Of a stretch of 64,000 nt of DNA, positions 24,300 to 33,867 are shown piece by piece. This DNA is from Lewinellaceae bacterium (lineage in GTDB: Bacteria; Bacteroidota; Bacteroidia; Chitinophagales; Saprospiraceae). Where the stretch lies: positions 1 to 64,000 of the forward strand of contig JACJYH010000005.1 in assembly GCA_020636195.1 (NCBI GenBank). Direction: 5' to 3'. The position numbers and the translations under genes are program-made. The notes below the pieces were generated by a model, which was given only the letters and a program-made list of their open reading frames with translations, was not told where the DNA came from and searched no databases. Position 1 is the stretch's first letter. Each line of letters starts with the position of its first letter.

Positions 24300-24914
24300 T
24301 TACCTATACCTCGTTAATAGTTTTTTCATTCCCTCCACGGTACGAAATGGTCCTTTTTCTACACCGTCATTGATGGCCCAAGTTGGTATATTTCCCGACG
24401 GATCCATGAAGGCGATATGGGTCACCTTGCATTTTTTTGGTGAAACAGCCGTAATTTCCCACGAACTCTTCAGTGAAGTCACATGGGTGAGGCCATCATG
24501 ATTTATAGTGGATGTATAGGGCTCATATTTGCTGGAAAAATGGGCAGTTTTTTTGTCGTTAGATATTGCGTATTCGCCTTTCACGGTCGTCCATCTGTTT
24601 GTAAATGGAAATGGAATACTGAATTCCAAATGGTAAATACCTGAATGGTCATTGATCTCCTTTAGTGTTTTGGCAATTTTTATTTTATCGTACCATAGGT
24701 GCATATTACTGACGTCTTTCAGCATGTTCACAATGGTTTGGATGTTTTCTTCCACTTCAAATTCCACTTTGAATTCTTTGATATTTGAACCGGAAACGGT
24801 TCTTGTGTACAATACCGCACCATTTTTTGAGTCTATTTGCACCCATTTTTGACCTTCTGTTTCTGTGAGGATGAGAAAACTGATGATGGTGAGCAGCATT
24901 AATTTTATTTGCAT
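24300..24914 (-). CDS. START-domain exported protein
   Basis: 204 aa. A signal peptide (MQIKLMLLTIISFLILTETEG) precedes one START/SRPBCC-type lipid-binding domain: WVQIDSKNGAVLYTRTVSGS, IVNMLKDVSNMHLWYDKIK, SIPFPFTNRWTTVKGEY, and the C-terminal helix WAINDGVEKGPFRTVEGM that caps the cavity. A hydrophobic-ligand carrier role in the periplasm is inferred from the fold. It is divergent from the DUF3108 gene at 25149, with 234 nt between them; no clear -7 box was seen there. Confidence 0.8.
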   Translation of the reverse strand: MQIKLMLLTIISFLILTETEGQKWVQIDSKNGAVLYTRTVSGSNIKEFKVEFEVEENIQTIVNMLKDVSNMHLWYDKIKIAKTLKEINDHSGIYHLEFSIPFPFTNRWTTVKGEYAISNDKKTAHFSSKYEPYTSTINHDGLTHVTSLKSSWEITAVSPKKCKVTHIAFMDPSGNIPTWAINDGVEKGPFRTVEGMKKLLTRYR

Positions 24915-25148
24915 TGTATAAAGTTATGTAGATATTTGATTTAAGTCAAGTATAGACGGACAAATTATGTTTCTGTTACATGTTTATGTCTGAATTTACG
25001 TATAAAATGGCATCTTCTGCTTTACCCAACGCACATGATGAAAGGTGTTAAGCAGCGAAGCACTTTGAAGATATGTGTATAGAAATAGATAACTTATTTG
25101 GCATTTTTCCGTTTTAAGATTGAATTTTGAATATTTGCAAAAGTAATA

Positions 25149-25976
25149 ATGAAGCTTTTTAAATTTAGTGTAGCCTTTCTTTTCCTCATAGTCAGTTATG
25201 TGTTGACAACAGGATTTTATGTGGAAACGGAAAATAAAAATTGTTCCATAGAAAATACTGCATTTTCTGGTGGCGAACATCTCGTGTACAAGGCGTACTA
25301 CAACTGGCAGTTTATATGGATTCCGGCTGGTGAGGCGGTTTTTGACGTCAAAGAAAATGTGGATACCTATGATGTAACAGTGACAGGCACTACCTATAAA
25401 AGCTATGAGTCTTTTTTTAGGGTCAAAGATTATTTCCACACCATCATCGATAAGAAAACAATGTATCCGAAAGAATTTGTGCGCATAGTGGAAGAAGGCA
25501 ATTATCGAAAATTTGACAGCTTGGTGTTTTTCAAAGAGACCGATGCAGTATTGTCTTTCAATGGGAAAACAAGATCAAGCGCCCAAAAGAAAATTATACA
25601 TCTGGACGGCTGTTCTCATGATTTATTGTCTGTCTTGTATTTCATGAGAAATATCAATGTCAATGCCTATAAAGTCGGTGATTTTATCCCTACCAATCTT
25701 GTATTTGATGAGGAAAAATATCCCATCAATGTGCGTTATATAGGCAAAGAGAGATCCAAACAAATCAAGGGATTAGGCGAATTTGATACTGTCGAAGTGA
25801 TGCCCGACTTGGTCACCGGTAATGTGTTCAAAGATGGGAATCGGATGCATGTATGGGTGACGGATGATAAAAATAAACTTCCACTTCTCATAGAATCACC
25901 GTTGGCTGTTGGTTCTGCCAAAGCTATTCTAAAGTCATATAAAGGGCTTAGAAATCCTTTCACCAATAAAGGTTAA
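25149..25976 (+). CDS. DUF3108 family exported protein
   Basis: 275 aa. N-terminal signal/anchor (MKLFKFSVAFLFLIVSYVLT). The mature part starts with FSGGEHLVYKAYYNWQFIWI and contains YESFFRVKDYFHTIIDKKT and IKGLGEFDTVEVMPDLVTG, the strand pattern of DUF3108 (related to LolA/LppX-like half-barrel folds). A periplasmic lipid- or polysaccharide-related role is possible; no activity is established. It ends only 12 nt from the stop of the convergent DUF2147 gene. Confidence 0.75.
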   Translation: MKLFKFSVAFLFLIVSYVLTTGFYVETENKNCSIENTAFSGGEHLVYKAYYNWQFIWIPAGEAVFDVKENVDTYDVTVTGTTYKSYESFFRVKDYFHTIIDKKTMYPKEFVRIVEEGNYRKFDSLVFFKETDAVLSFNGKTRSSAQKKIIHLDGCSHDLLSVLYFMRNINVNAYKVGDFIPTNLVFDEEKYPINVRYIGKERSKQIKGLGEFDTVEVMPDLVTGNVFKDGNRMHVWVTDDKNKLPLLIESPLAVGSAKAILKSYKGLRNPFTNKG

Positions 25977-25988
25977 GGAATAAAATTT

Positions 25989-26414
25989 TTATTTTACCCG
26001 ATACCAATATTGGGTTCGACCAAGAATGGAAACGCCTATATAGCCTCTTACTTTGAGTTTGTCATTACCTTCCAATTTCATAAGGCAACTGTACTCTTTT
26101 CCGGTTTTCGGATCTAAAATGGTGCCATCATCGTATTCTGAGCCATTTTTCTCCATATCCCAGACGATATCCATTCCTACAATATCTCTACCTTTGTTGG
26201 CTCCGCTGCATTCATTACATTTTGTTATGGTAGCTCCGGCAAGTAGCTTAATCACTTTTGCACGAATTTTTCCATTTTCTTCATAGATTTGGATATGAGA
26301 CTTTTCTTTTCCATCTACATCATCCAAATTTTTCCAGATTCCGGTGATGGTTTGTGAAAAACCAAATTGTATCGTATAAAATACTAAAAATAGGGAGAAT
26401 AAAACCTTTGACAT
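25989..26414 (-). CDS. DUF2147 family exported protein
   Basis: 141 aa. Signal peptide (MSKVLFSLFLVFYTIQFGFS), then ITGIWKNLDDVDGKEKSHIQIY, a Cys pair (KCNECSG), GMDIVWDM and the closing RGYIGVSILGRTQYWYRV. This is the complete DUF2147 pattern, a lipocalin-like periplasmic barrel. Function unknown. Transcribed away from the MBL gene at 26645. Confidence 0.85.
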   Translation of the reverse strand: MSKVLFSLFLVFYTIQFGFSQTITGIWKNLDDVDGKEKSHIQIYEENGKIRAKVIKLLAGATITKCNECSGANKGRDIVGMDIVWDMEKNGSEYDDGTILDPKTGKEYSCLMKLEGNDKLKVRGYIGVSILGRTQYWYRVK

Positions 26415-26617
26415 CTAATTAGTTAAGTTAATAATTTCGAAAATATACTTTGACAACAAAGATAATTCAATTTTAAAAATTAAAATTCAGCATCTGTATT
26501 TTTTAACAGTAAATTAATCCCGTCATACTCTAACAAAATAAACCTTTTCTCGCCTCTAATGTGTTTTGTTTAAGTCAAAAAAAGCTTCACCATTATAAAT
26601 TAGTGAGAGAATTATCA

Positions 26618-26625
26618 TACTTTTG
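26618..26625 (+). promoter_or_regulatory. -7 promoter box TACTTTTG
   Basis: TACTTTTG lies 19 nt before the ATG at 26645 and fits TAnnTTTG. No good -33 was found. Confidence 0.45.
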
Positions 26626-26644
26626 AAGTTCTTTAAACATCGAT

Positions 26645-28054
26645 ATGAAGATAAAATTTTGTGGTGCGGCGCGCTTTGTGACTGGAAGTTCACATTTGAT
26701 AGAACTAGAGGATGGATATAAAATCCTATTGGATTGTGGTATGTTTCAAGGCAAGGGTCGCCAGATTTGGGAATGGAATAACGAGTGGTATTTTGACCCA
26801 AAGGAGATAGACTGTGTCATACTCAGCCATGCGCATATTGATCACTGTGGGCGCCTTCCACAATTGGTCAAAGACGGTTACAAGGGAAGAATCCATAGTA
26901 CTCATGCTACTCGAAGTTTGAGTGCAGTCATGTTATTGGATAGTGCCCAAATTCAAGAATTGGACGTTGAATGGTTCAATGAGAAAATTTTGAAGAAACG
27001 TAAAAAAGACTTCAAGGAGTTGAGGACTCCACTGTACACTACAGAAGATGTAGCCCCTGCAATGGTGAGGTTTGAAGGCCATCCATACGAAGTCTGGGAG
27101 CAGATTCATCCCAATGTACAAGTTTTGTTTAGGGATGCGGGACACATTCTGGGAAGCGCCTCTGTTACGCTGAAAATTTTGGAAAACGGAAGAGAAATCA
27201 CACTAGGTTTTACTGGTGATATCGGAAGGCCTGACAGACCAATTCTCAGAGATCCTGTACCTATGCCTGAAGCGGATTACTTGATTTGCGAATCAACATA
27301 TGGGAATAGGCTCCACGAGGGCAACCCACAGCAATTAGATGTATTCTTGGAAATGATTCGTAATACCTGTATTGAAAAAAGGGGAAAACTGATCATTCCG
27401 GCTTTTAGTTTAGGAAGGACGCAGGAAATCGTTTATATGCTAGATCAGCTCTATAATATGGGCAAGCTTCCGCACATCCAAGTCTATGTGGACAGCCCGC
27501 TAGCTATCAATGTAACTCAAATCTTTGGATTGCATCCTGAGTGTTTTGACGACGATCTGAATGCGTACTTACTCAAAGATGACAATCCGTTTGGTTTCAA
27601 CAGCCTTGTGTATATCAAGGATGTCAAAGATTCAAAAGCGCTGAATAACAGCAAGGATCCATGCATCATCATCAGTGCGTCCGGTATGATGAATGCAGGT
27701 AGAGTAAAGCACCATTTATTCAATAACATCGAGAATCCACAAAATACCTTCCTCATCGTAGGTTATGCTACACCGGATACGCCGGGCGGTGAACTGCGGG
27801 CAGGAAAGTCACCAATCACTCTTTTCGATCAAGAAAAGGAAGTGCGTGCAGAAGTCAGGATTATGGACTCATTTTCTGCGCATGGCGACAGAGATGAAAT
27901 GTTCGAATTCATTGAAAATCAAAGAGGATTGAAAAAGCTCTTTTTGGTGCATGGAGAATATGAGACACAGCTGGAGTTTAAAGAATTTCTGAATGCCAAA
28001 GGTTTTCATGACATTGAAATTCCGGAGCCGGGTGATGAATTTGACGGACTTTGA
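26645..28054 (+). CDS. MBL-fold beta-CASP nuclease (CPSF73/RNase-like family)
   Basis: 469 aa. The metallo-beta-lactamase motif SHAHIDHCGR gives His62, His64, Asp66 and His67, with AGHILGSAS and GDIGRPDRPIL supplying further metal ligands. The beta-CASP insertion (IPAFSLGRTQEI, VYVDSPLAINV, IISASGMMNAGR) and the C-terminal RMMBL end (DSFSAHGDRDEM, LVHGEYE) are complete. Such proteins are RNA exo/endonucleases in the cytoplasm, related to CPSF73 and YSH1; the bacterial substrate is not certain. Monocistronic with its own promoter; an IS-like remnant follows. Confidence 0.9.
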   Translation: MKIKFCGAARFVTGSSHLIELEDGYKILLDCGMFQGKGRQIWEWNNEWYFDPKEIDCVILSHAHIDHCGRLPQLVKDGYKGRIHSTHATRSLSAVMLLDSAQIQELDVEWFNEKILKKRKKDFKELRTPLYTTEDVAPAMVRFEGHPYEVWEQIHPNVQVLFRDAGHILGSASVTLKILENGREITLGFTGDIGRPDRPILRDPVPMPEADYLICESTYGNRLHEGNPQQLDVFLEMIRNTCIEKRGKLIIPAFSLGRTQEIVYMLDQLYNMGKLPHIQVYVDSPLAINVTQIFGLHPECFDDDLNAYLLKDDNPFGFNSLVYIKDVKDSKALNNSKDPCIIISASGMMNAGRVKHHLFNNIENPQNTFLIVGYATPDTPGGELRAGKSPITLFDQEKEVRAEVRIMDSFSAHGDRDEMFEFIENQRGLKKLFLVHGEYETQLEFKEFLNAKGFHDIEIPEPGDEFDGL

Positions 28055-28130
28055 CGAGAAAACAACCGCTAAAATGCATTTTTTCAATATTCTCATCAAT
28101 CAAAAAATTGAAATATTCGTTATTAACTTA

Positions 28131-28205
28131 GAGTATGATTAAATTTTGTTTTTGGATAATTAAATAAAACATTTTCCTGCTAAAGGAGAAACTTTAAACA
28201 TACTC
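28131..28205. mobile_element. MITE-like IS remnant, 75 bp, flanked by TTA
   Basis: Ends are inverted: GAGTATGATTAAA at the left, and TTTAAACATACTC at the right. TTA occurs on both sides (28128-28130 and 28206-28208), as a 3-bp target duplication would. The interior is a shortened form of the copy at 49181-49340. No transposase. The TNA-type duplication and GAG ends recall the IS1031 group of IS5. Confidence 0.75.
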
Positions 28206-28268
28206 TTAGCGACATACATATCGGTACATTTTGAACCGAAGATTTTTTAAAATTAAAAGTAGTGTATT

Positions 28269-30044
28269 ATGAAAGCCAAAGGAGGAGATTTCTTACTTAA
28301 AAACTCAGAAGGACAAAAATATATATTTTCAGAGGATTTCAATGAAGAGCAAAAAATGATCCGTGATACGGTGCGATCATTTGTTGAACAAGAGATTTTG
28401 CCCCTGACAGATAGAATCGAAAAATTGGAAGAAGGTCTCATACCTTCATTGATGGAACAGTTTGCCCAGCTTGGTCTATTTGGCACACATATGCCTGAAG
28501 AATATGGCGGTAGCAATATGGATTATATCACTAATTCCATCATAGGTGAGGAAATCGGGCCGGCAGGCTCATTTAGTGTCAGCTACAACGCTCATACGGG
28601 CATTGGCATGCTGCCCATCTTATATTACGGTACGGAAGAACAGAAGCAAAAGTATTTGCCGAGCTTGATTGATGGAAGTATAAAAGCATCTTACTGCCTG
28701 ACAGAACCTTCCAGTGGATCTGATGCTTTGGCAGCAAAGTCCACAGCCATGCTTTCAGATGATAAATCCCATTATATACTCAATGGACAAAAGATGTGGA
28801 TCACCAATGCCGGATTTGCAGACTTATTCACCGTGTTTGCTCAGGTAGATGGCGATAAATTTACCGCATTTTTGCTGACAAAAGGGATGACTGGATTGAC
28901 ACTGGGTGCAGAAGAAAAAAAATTGGGTATCAAGGGCTCATCAACACGCATGGTCTTCATGGAAAATGTTCATGTCCCTCTGGAAAATGTGCTTGGAGAA
29001 GTAGGAAAAGGCCATCTAATCGCTTTCAATGTACTCAATACAGGTCGATATAAACTGGGCGATTCATGCCTTGGCGGATGCAAGAAACTATGTACGGCAG
29101 CCATCACATATGCCAATGAACGTGAGCAATTCAAGGTGCCTATCGGGAGTTTCGGCGCCATCAAATATAAAATTGCAGAGCAAGTTATCAGAACTTATAC
29201 GCTGGATGCTTCGGTCTATCGCACAGCATCATTGATACAAGATGCAGAGCAGGCATTCAAAGCAGAAGGAATGTCATTTGGCGATGCCAAGAAAGAAGCT
29301 GCAGAAGAATATGCCATAGAATGCTCTATCATCAAGGTATTGGGATCTGAAGTCTTGGACTACGTTGTGGATGAAACGGTACAAATCCATGGTGGCATGG
29401 GATACTCAGAAGAAGGTAATATCGCTAGGGGATATAGAGATAGCCGCATCAACCGCATCTTTGAAGGTACCAATGAGGTGAATCGCCTCATCATCCTCAA
29501 TACCATCATGAGACGTGCCGTAAAGGGCGAGTTTGACTTGATGACACCCGGCATGGCAGTGCAAAATGAGCTCATGAATGGTGTGCCATCAGATGAGACT
29601 TTTGAAGGTAAATATGCTGAAGAGTTGAAAGCCATTTCAAATTATAAAAAAGCACTCATCATGCTGCTCGGTACAGCCGCTCAGATGACCATGTCCAATA
29701 CACTGAATCTGAAGAAAGAGCAAGAAATTTTGATGAATTTCGCTGACATCATCATTGATATCTTTGCATTGGAGAGCACAGTCGTACGAGCCGGACAACA
29801 CAGTTTTGATGATGCGGAAAAGCAAAAAGTCATCGACGCCATCGTCAAAACATTGGCCCATGACACCAATGGCAAAGTCGTCAGCAATGCAACCGACGCT
29901 ATAGCATCCTTTATAGAACCATCTATTCAACCTATGTTCATCAGTGGGTTGAGAAAGTTCACAAAGTATCCTCTCCAAAATGTCAAGGAAAATAGGAGGC
30001 TGATCGCAGACTTTACTTTGAAGGCTGGGGAATACGTGCTTTAG
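28269..30044 (+). CDS. Acyl-CoA dehydrogenase (long, VLCAD-like architecture)
   Basis: 591 aa, longer than the usual 380-aa enzymes because of a C-terminal extra helical domain (about 450-591). Seen in order: N-terminal helical domain (FNEEQKMIRDTVRSFVEQEI), FAD/acyl-CoA domain (YCLTEPSSGSDA, KMWITNAGFADLF), substrate part (GIKGSSTRMVFMENVHVP) and C-terminal helices with VQIHGGMGYSEEGNIARGYRD and INRIFEGTNEVNRL. It oxidises acyl-CoA to enoyl-CoA with FAD, in beta-oxidation or branched amino acid catabolism; the chain length is not predictable. No beta-oxidation partners sit beside it. Confidence 0.9.
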   Translation: MKAKGGDFLLKNSEGQKYIFSEDFNEEQKMIRDTVRSFVEQEILPLTDRIEKLEEGLIPSLMEQFAQLGLFGTHMPEEYGGSNMDYITNSIIGEEIGPAGSFSVSYNAHTGIGMLPILYYGTEEQKQKYLPSLIDGSIKASYCLTEPSSGSDALAAKSTAMLSDDKSHYILNGQKMWITNAGFADLFTVFAQVDGDKFTAFLLTKGMTGLTLGAEEKKLGIKGSSTRMVFMENVHVPLENVLGEVGKGHLIAFNVLNTGRYKLGDSCLGGCKKLCTAAITYANEREQFKVPIGSFGAIKYKIAEQVIRTYTLDASVYRTASLIQDAEQAFKAEGMSFGDAKKEAAEEYAIECSIIKVLGSEVLDYVVDETVQIHGGMGYSEEGNIARGYRDSRINRIFEGTNEVNRLIILNTIMRRAVKGEFDLMTPGMAVQNELMNGVPSDETFEGKYAEELKAISNYKKALIMLLGTAAQMTMSNTLNLKKEQEILMNFADIIIDIFALESTVVRAGQHSFDDAEKQKVIDAIVKTLAHDTNGKVVSNATDAIASFIEPSIQPMFISGLRKFTKYPLQNVKENRRLIADFTLKAGEYVL

Positions 30045-30113
30045 AGTTTATGGGATAGATTGAAAAGTCTTTCAATGTTATTGTGGATAGGAACGGTAAC
30101 CTGCTACATTTTT

Positions 30114-31274
30114 TCATCGCCATCTGATACCGCTTAGCAATGCCAGATATTGCGCAACGGCGCCGTGGCTTTTCAGTTGCACTCCGAGGTATGGTTGTAA
30201 TTGCCAGTTTTTTGGGAAAGGTGAGATGATGGTCGTCAATTTGACATAGTATGGGAAGGTGTTTTGGATAAGTGCATCTTTAAAAATGTAGGTGCCTACT
30301 TGTCCGCGGATGCTGATGGGGCCAAAATCCATCTGCCCGCTTCCGTACGCAGACCACCTCGTTGCTAAAATTCTGGCAACGGCTTCGGTCTCAAAATCAT
30401 GGTAGAAAAACTGGAAGGTGCTTCGCTTAAATTCATATTCGCCACCCACCATTACGTGAAAGAATCTGCTGATGTGGTAACCTACACCAAGATTCGAAAC
30501 ATCGACCTTGAATTTTGGACCTCCGGCAAAAGAATATTCTGAAATACCGTATCCATAGTGTGCATCCAAAAACCAACGATGGTGAACGGTGAAGACCGAG
30601 TCAGACAAGGCGATATTTGTTTTCGGTTTTTGATTTTGGAATTTTTTATAGATGCCTATAGAAGCGCCTACTAGGTTTAGACCCGCATTTGGCGTAGAAG
30701 TGGCTGAATTACTGACATGTGTAAGATGTAGGTCCATTATTGCAACAAAATCAGAAGATAAATGCATTGTATTGGCAAAGGCAATTTGGGTTATGTTGTT
30801 CAGATGAGCACCTATGGCACTGTTTTTTGGATTATCTATTTTGTCATAGACCTTTGTCACATAAGCGATACCACTGCCGATCTGAAATCTTAATTGATAA
30901 TTTTTCAAACGTACCACACTGAACCCTATGGATGGAAACACCCCAAATGCCTTCCCTAGTATATGAGCGTCACCATAGTCAATATAAGCGGCATGGAGTT
31001 GAATCTTTGGGTTGTTCCAATACTTTTTCCAAGCAACCATTTTCTGCTCTAAAAGACTACAACGCAGGTCAATCAAGTAAGAGTATGATGGACTATCAAA
31101 CGTGGCTTTCTTGCTGTGCTGCACAAATTTTGCCGGACTGTAAGCTAATCCAAAACCACTTTGAGCATGTAGTTGGAATAGAAAACTACACCAAAAAAAT
31201 CCAATAATGACGGATAGTTTAAATTTTTGCAAAGATGAAATCCGTGATTTTTGTAAATAAATGAATCCTTGCAT
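30114..31274 (-). CDS. PagL-like acyloxyacyl hydrolase / lipid A deacylase family outer-membrane protein
   Basis: 386 aa from ATG 31274, overlapping the end of the upstream peptidase gene by 56 nt; the frame is open further upstream but only inside that gene. A hydrophobic segment (LSVIIGFFWCSFLFQLHAQ) acts as a signal peptide after an 18-residue head. The middle reads LTHVSNSATSTPNAGLNLVGASIGIY, with His186 and Ser188 in the HxSN motif of PagL-type lipid A 3-O-deacylases. The rest alternates as beta strands for an outer-membrane barrel. The chain is about twice as long as PagL. Lipid A remodelling is inferred from the motif. Confidence 0.75.
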   Translation of the reverse strand: MQGFIYLQKSRISSLQKFKLSVIIGFFWCSFLFQLHAQSGFGLAYSPAKFVQHSKKATFDSPSYSYLIDLRCSLLEQKMVAWKKYWNNPKIQLHAAYIDYGDAHILGKAFGVFPSIGFSVVRLKNYQLRFQIGSGIAYVTKVYDKIDNPKNSAIGAHLNNITQIAFANTMHLSSDFVAIMDLHLTHVSNSATSTPNAGLNLVGASIGIYKKFQNQKPKTNIALSDSVFTVHHRWFLDAHYGYGISEYSFAGGPKFKVDVSNLGVGYHISRFFHVMVGGEYEFKRSTFQFFYHDFETEAVARILATRWSAYGSGQMDFGPISIRGQVGTYIFKDALIQNTFPYYVKLTTIISPFPKNWQLQPYLGVQLKSHGAVAQYLALLSGIRWR

Positions 31275-33390
31275 TGTCTCCGTAGATACCATGATTTCGG
31301 TTGGGATAATAGTAGGTATCAAACTGTTTTTTGGATTTAATAAGAGCATTGGCCATTTCTGCTGAGTGTTGGAAATGTACATTGTCATCTGCCAAGCCAT
31401 GGACGAGCAGGTAGGAACCCTTGAGCCTGTCAGCAAAATATACAGGCGAATTTTGGGCGTATCCATCAGAATTTTCTTCCACGGTGCGCATGTACCTTTC
31501 GGTGTAAACTGAATCATACCATTTCCAATTGGTAACAGGGGCGACGGCAATCCCTGCTTTAAACACATCATTGCCCTTCAACACGCATAGCGAAGACATA
31601 TAGCCACCGTAACTCCATCCAAAAATGCCGATTCTGTCCTTGTCAACATAAGGTTGTCGACCCAAATATTTTGCCGCTTCTATTTGATCTATGGTCTCGT
31701 AATGTCCTAGTTGCAGATAGGTCATTTTCTTAAATTCTTCACCCCGACCGCCTGTTCCGCGTCCATCCACGCAGGCTACGATATACCCATTTTGTGCCAA
31801 AAGTTGATACCACCAATAATACCGACCTAACCAACCATCAGTGACTGACTGGCTGCCGGGTCCTGAATATTGCGTCATAAATACAGGATACTTCTTGTTT
31901 GGATTCATATGCATAGGTTTGATCATCCAGCCGTTCAATGTAACATTTTCTGATGTTACAAATGTGAAAAACTCCACATCATTGGTGGCATAATCTTTCA
32001 TTTGATCCAATGTCTTTTGATTGGTTTCAATTGTTCTCACTAGCTTGCCTTGATTGTTATAAACAGCATACGTAGGAGGCGTATTGGCAGTGCTGAAAGC
32101 ATCAGAAAAATAATCAAAAGTTTTTGTGAAGGTTGCTGAGTGCCTTCCTTTTTGCGGTGTCAGCGCTTTCAAATTCTTTCCGTTAAGCTGAACAGAATAC
32201 AGGTGATTTTCCAAAGGAGAATCTGTAATGGCTTCAAAATAAACGACACCTGATTTTTGATCCACACCATGAAAAACAGTTACCTCATAGTTAGGTGGAG
32301 ATATTTTTTCGCTGATTTTACCATCCATAGTATAGAGATAGAGTCTATTGTAACCCTCCATTTCTGAAGAGAGGACAAAGTTTTTATTCTCATTGATAAA
32401 TGTGAGATGGTCATTGATGTCGATGTAATATTTATTTTTTTCTTCGTAAAACAGCTTTCCGTCGGGATATTTCGTGCTGGCGAGGAAGAGCTTTAAATTG
32501 TTCTGATGTCTGTTCAAATGATAGATGCACAATTCATTGGGATCTTCTGTCCACTTTAATCGCGGTATATAGCTATCGGCAACTTCAGGAAGGCTGATTT
32601 TATGGGATTTTCCGGTGCTGAAATTATAAATATATGCGGACACATCAGCATTTTTTTCACCCACTTTCGGATATTTATAGGTGTAATTGAATGGGTAAAG
32701 CTCATCTTCATAATATTGTAAAATGTACTGCTTTACTGCACTCTCATCAAATCTTAGGTACGCAATTTTCTTGCTGTCAGGTGACCAAAAGAATGCTCTT
32801 GTAAATCCAAATTCTTCTTCATACACCCAGTCACATTGACCATTGATGATGGCATTGATTTCGCCATCTGTCGTTACTTGCGTTGTATTTTGACTTTTCA
32901 AATCAGTGTAGTACAAATTATTTTTGTGGACAAAAGCAACTTTTTCACCATCAGGAGAAAACTGAGGATTGATAATTTTGCCATGCGGATATACATTTTG
33001 TAGTTTTTTACTGGCGATGTCAAAGACATAAGCATCCACCATGGAACTATGTCTGTATATGCTTTCAGTACCACTTTCTATGAGTATTTTTTTTTCGTCA
33101 TTACTGAAGCTATAGGATTCTACGGCCACAGTATTGGATGCATCATTGATGTCTTTATTATCTAAAATCACTTCAACTGCTTCTCCTGTAGTGAAATCGT
33201 ATTTTACAATATTTCCATCTGAAAGCCTGGAATAATACTTGCCATCTTTCATAAAATTAAAATCTGGTAACGACCTTGTGCCGAATGTTCCATTTTCGAA
33301 GATGTCTTCGAGAACGATGGATTTCTGCGCTTGAGCCTGAAAAATAATGACGACAAAGAGGAAAATAAAATGATGTTTGAAAGAAAGCAT
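31219..33390 (-). CDS. Dipeptidyl peptidase IV family serine protease (S9B)
   Basis: 723 aa from ATG 33390, which begins a good signal peptide (MLSFKHHFIFLFVVIIFQAQA); the frame is open 10 codons more. An N-terminal eight-blade propeller-type region carries DWVYEEEFGFTRAFFWSPD, the DPP-IV substrate-recognition Glu pair. The C-terminal alpha/beta hydrolase has GWSYGGY (Ser593), GLADDNVHF (Asp668) and RNHGIYG (His700), a complete triad. It removes X-Pro dipeptides from peptides in the periplasm, typical for protein-degrading Bacteroidota. It ends inside the PagL-like gene and lies just upstream of it, so both may share a transcript. Confidence 0.93.
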   Translation of the reverse strand: MLSFKHHFIFLFVVIIFQAQAQKSIVLEDIFENGTFGTRSLPDFNFMKDGKYYSRLSDGNIVKYDFTTGEAVEVILDNKDINDASNTVAVESYSFSNDEKKILIESGTESIYRHSSMVDAYVFDIASKKLQNVYPHGKIINPQFSPDGEKVAFVHKNNLYYTDLKSQNTTQVTTDGEINAIINGQCDWVYEEEFGFTRAFFWSPDSKKIAYLRFDESAVKQYILQYYEDELYPFNYTYKYPKVGEKNADVSAYIYNFSTGKSHKISLPEVADSYIPRLKWTEDPNELCIYHLNRHQNNLKLFLASTKYPDGKLFYEEKNKYYIDINDHLTFINENKNFVLSSEMEGYNRLYLYTMDGKISEKISPPNYEVTVFHGVDQKSGVVYFEAITDSPLENHLYSVQLNGKNLKALTPQKGRHSATFTKTFDYFSDAFSTANTPPTYAVYNNQGKLVRTIETNQKTLDQMKDYATNDVEFFTFVTSENVTLNGWMIKPMHMNPNKKYPVFMTQYSGPGSQSVTDGWLGRYYWWYQLLAQNGYIVACVDGRGTGGRGEEFKKMTYLQLGHYETIDQIEAAKYLGRQPYVDKDRIGIFGWSYGGYMSSLCVLKGNDVFKAGIAVAPVTNWKWYDSVYTERYMRTVEENSDGYAQNSPVYFADRLKGSYLLVHGLADDNVHFQHSAEMANALIKSKKQFDTYYYPNRNHGIYGDNARIHLFTKITDFIFAKI

Positions 33391-33423
33391 AATACAATTT
33401 TTTATGTCACAAAAATACAAAGT

Positions 33424-33750
33424 TTAACACAGTTTTGAGCCATTATGGATGTGTTTTTCGGGAATTGCGAGCACTACACCGTCATCTGTCTTGAATCCTA
33501 AAACAAGACATTGTGACTGAATCACACCTATTTGTTTAGGTGGAAAGTTGGTAACCGCAAGTATTTGTTTGCCTATGAGTTCATCAGAAGAGTAGAGTTT
33601 TGTGATTTGTGCTGAACTTTTTAGGATGCCGATGTCACCGAAATCTATGTGTAGAACATACGCCGGATTTCGTGCATTTTCCAATGGGACAGCACTAATT
33701 ATAGTGCCTACCCTGATGTCAACTTTTTCAAAATCTTCCCAAGAAATCAT
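33424..33750 (-). CDS. csaA: CsaA-type tRNA-binding domain protein
   Basis: 108 aa, a single OB-fold tRNA-binding domain: FEKVDIRVGTIISAVPLENA, DFGDIGILKSSAQIT, IGKQILAVTNFPPKQIG and VLGFKTDDG. This is full length for CsaA, a small homodimer with tRNA-binding and chaperone-like export functions in bacteria. It lies 33 nt before the peptidase gene on the same strand and is probably co-transcribed with it; the pairing has no obvious logic. It is divergent from the DUF4271 gene. Confidence 0.9.
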   Translation of the reverse strand: MISWEDFEKVDIRVGTIISAVPLENARNPAYVLHIDFGDIGILKSSAQITKLYSSDELIGKQILAVTNFPPKQIGVIQSQCLVLGFKTDDGVVLAIPEKHIHNGSKLC

Positions 33751-33851
33751 AAAATATGCTAGCCAAAAAAATAGTAACCATTAAAAAAATTTGGTAAAGT
33801 AATATCCATACCCAAATTGTAGCAAAAGTAGTAAAAATGAAATAATATTCT

Positions 33852-33859
33852 TAAATTTG
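33852..33859 (+). promoter_or_regulatory. -7 promoter box TAAATTTG
   Basis: TAAATTTG ends 8 nt before the ATG at 33868, giving a nearly leaderless transcript for the DUF4271-hemD-nudix operon. Confidence 0.55.
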
Positions 33860-33867
33860 CGCCCTTA

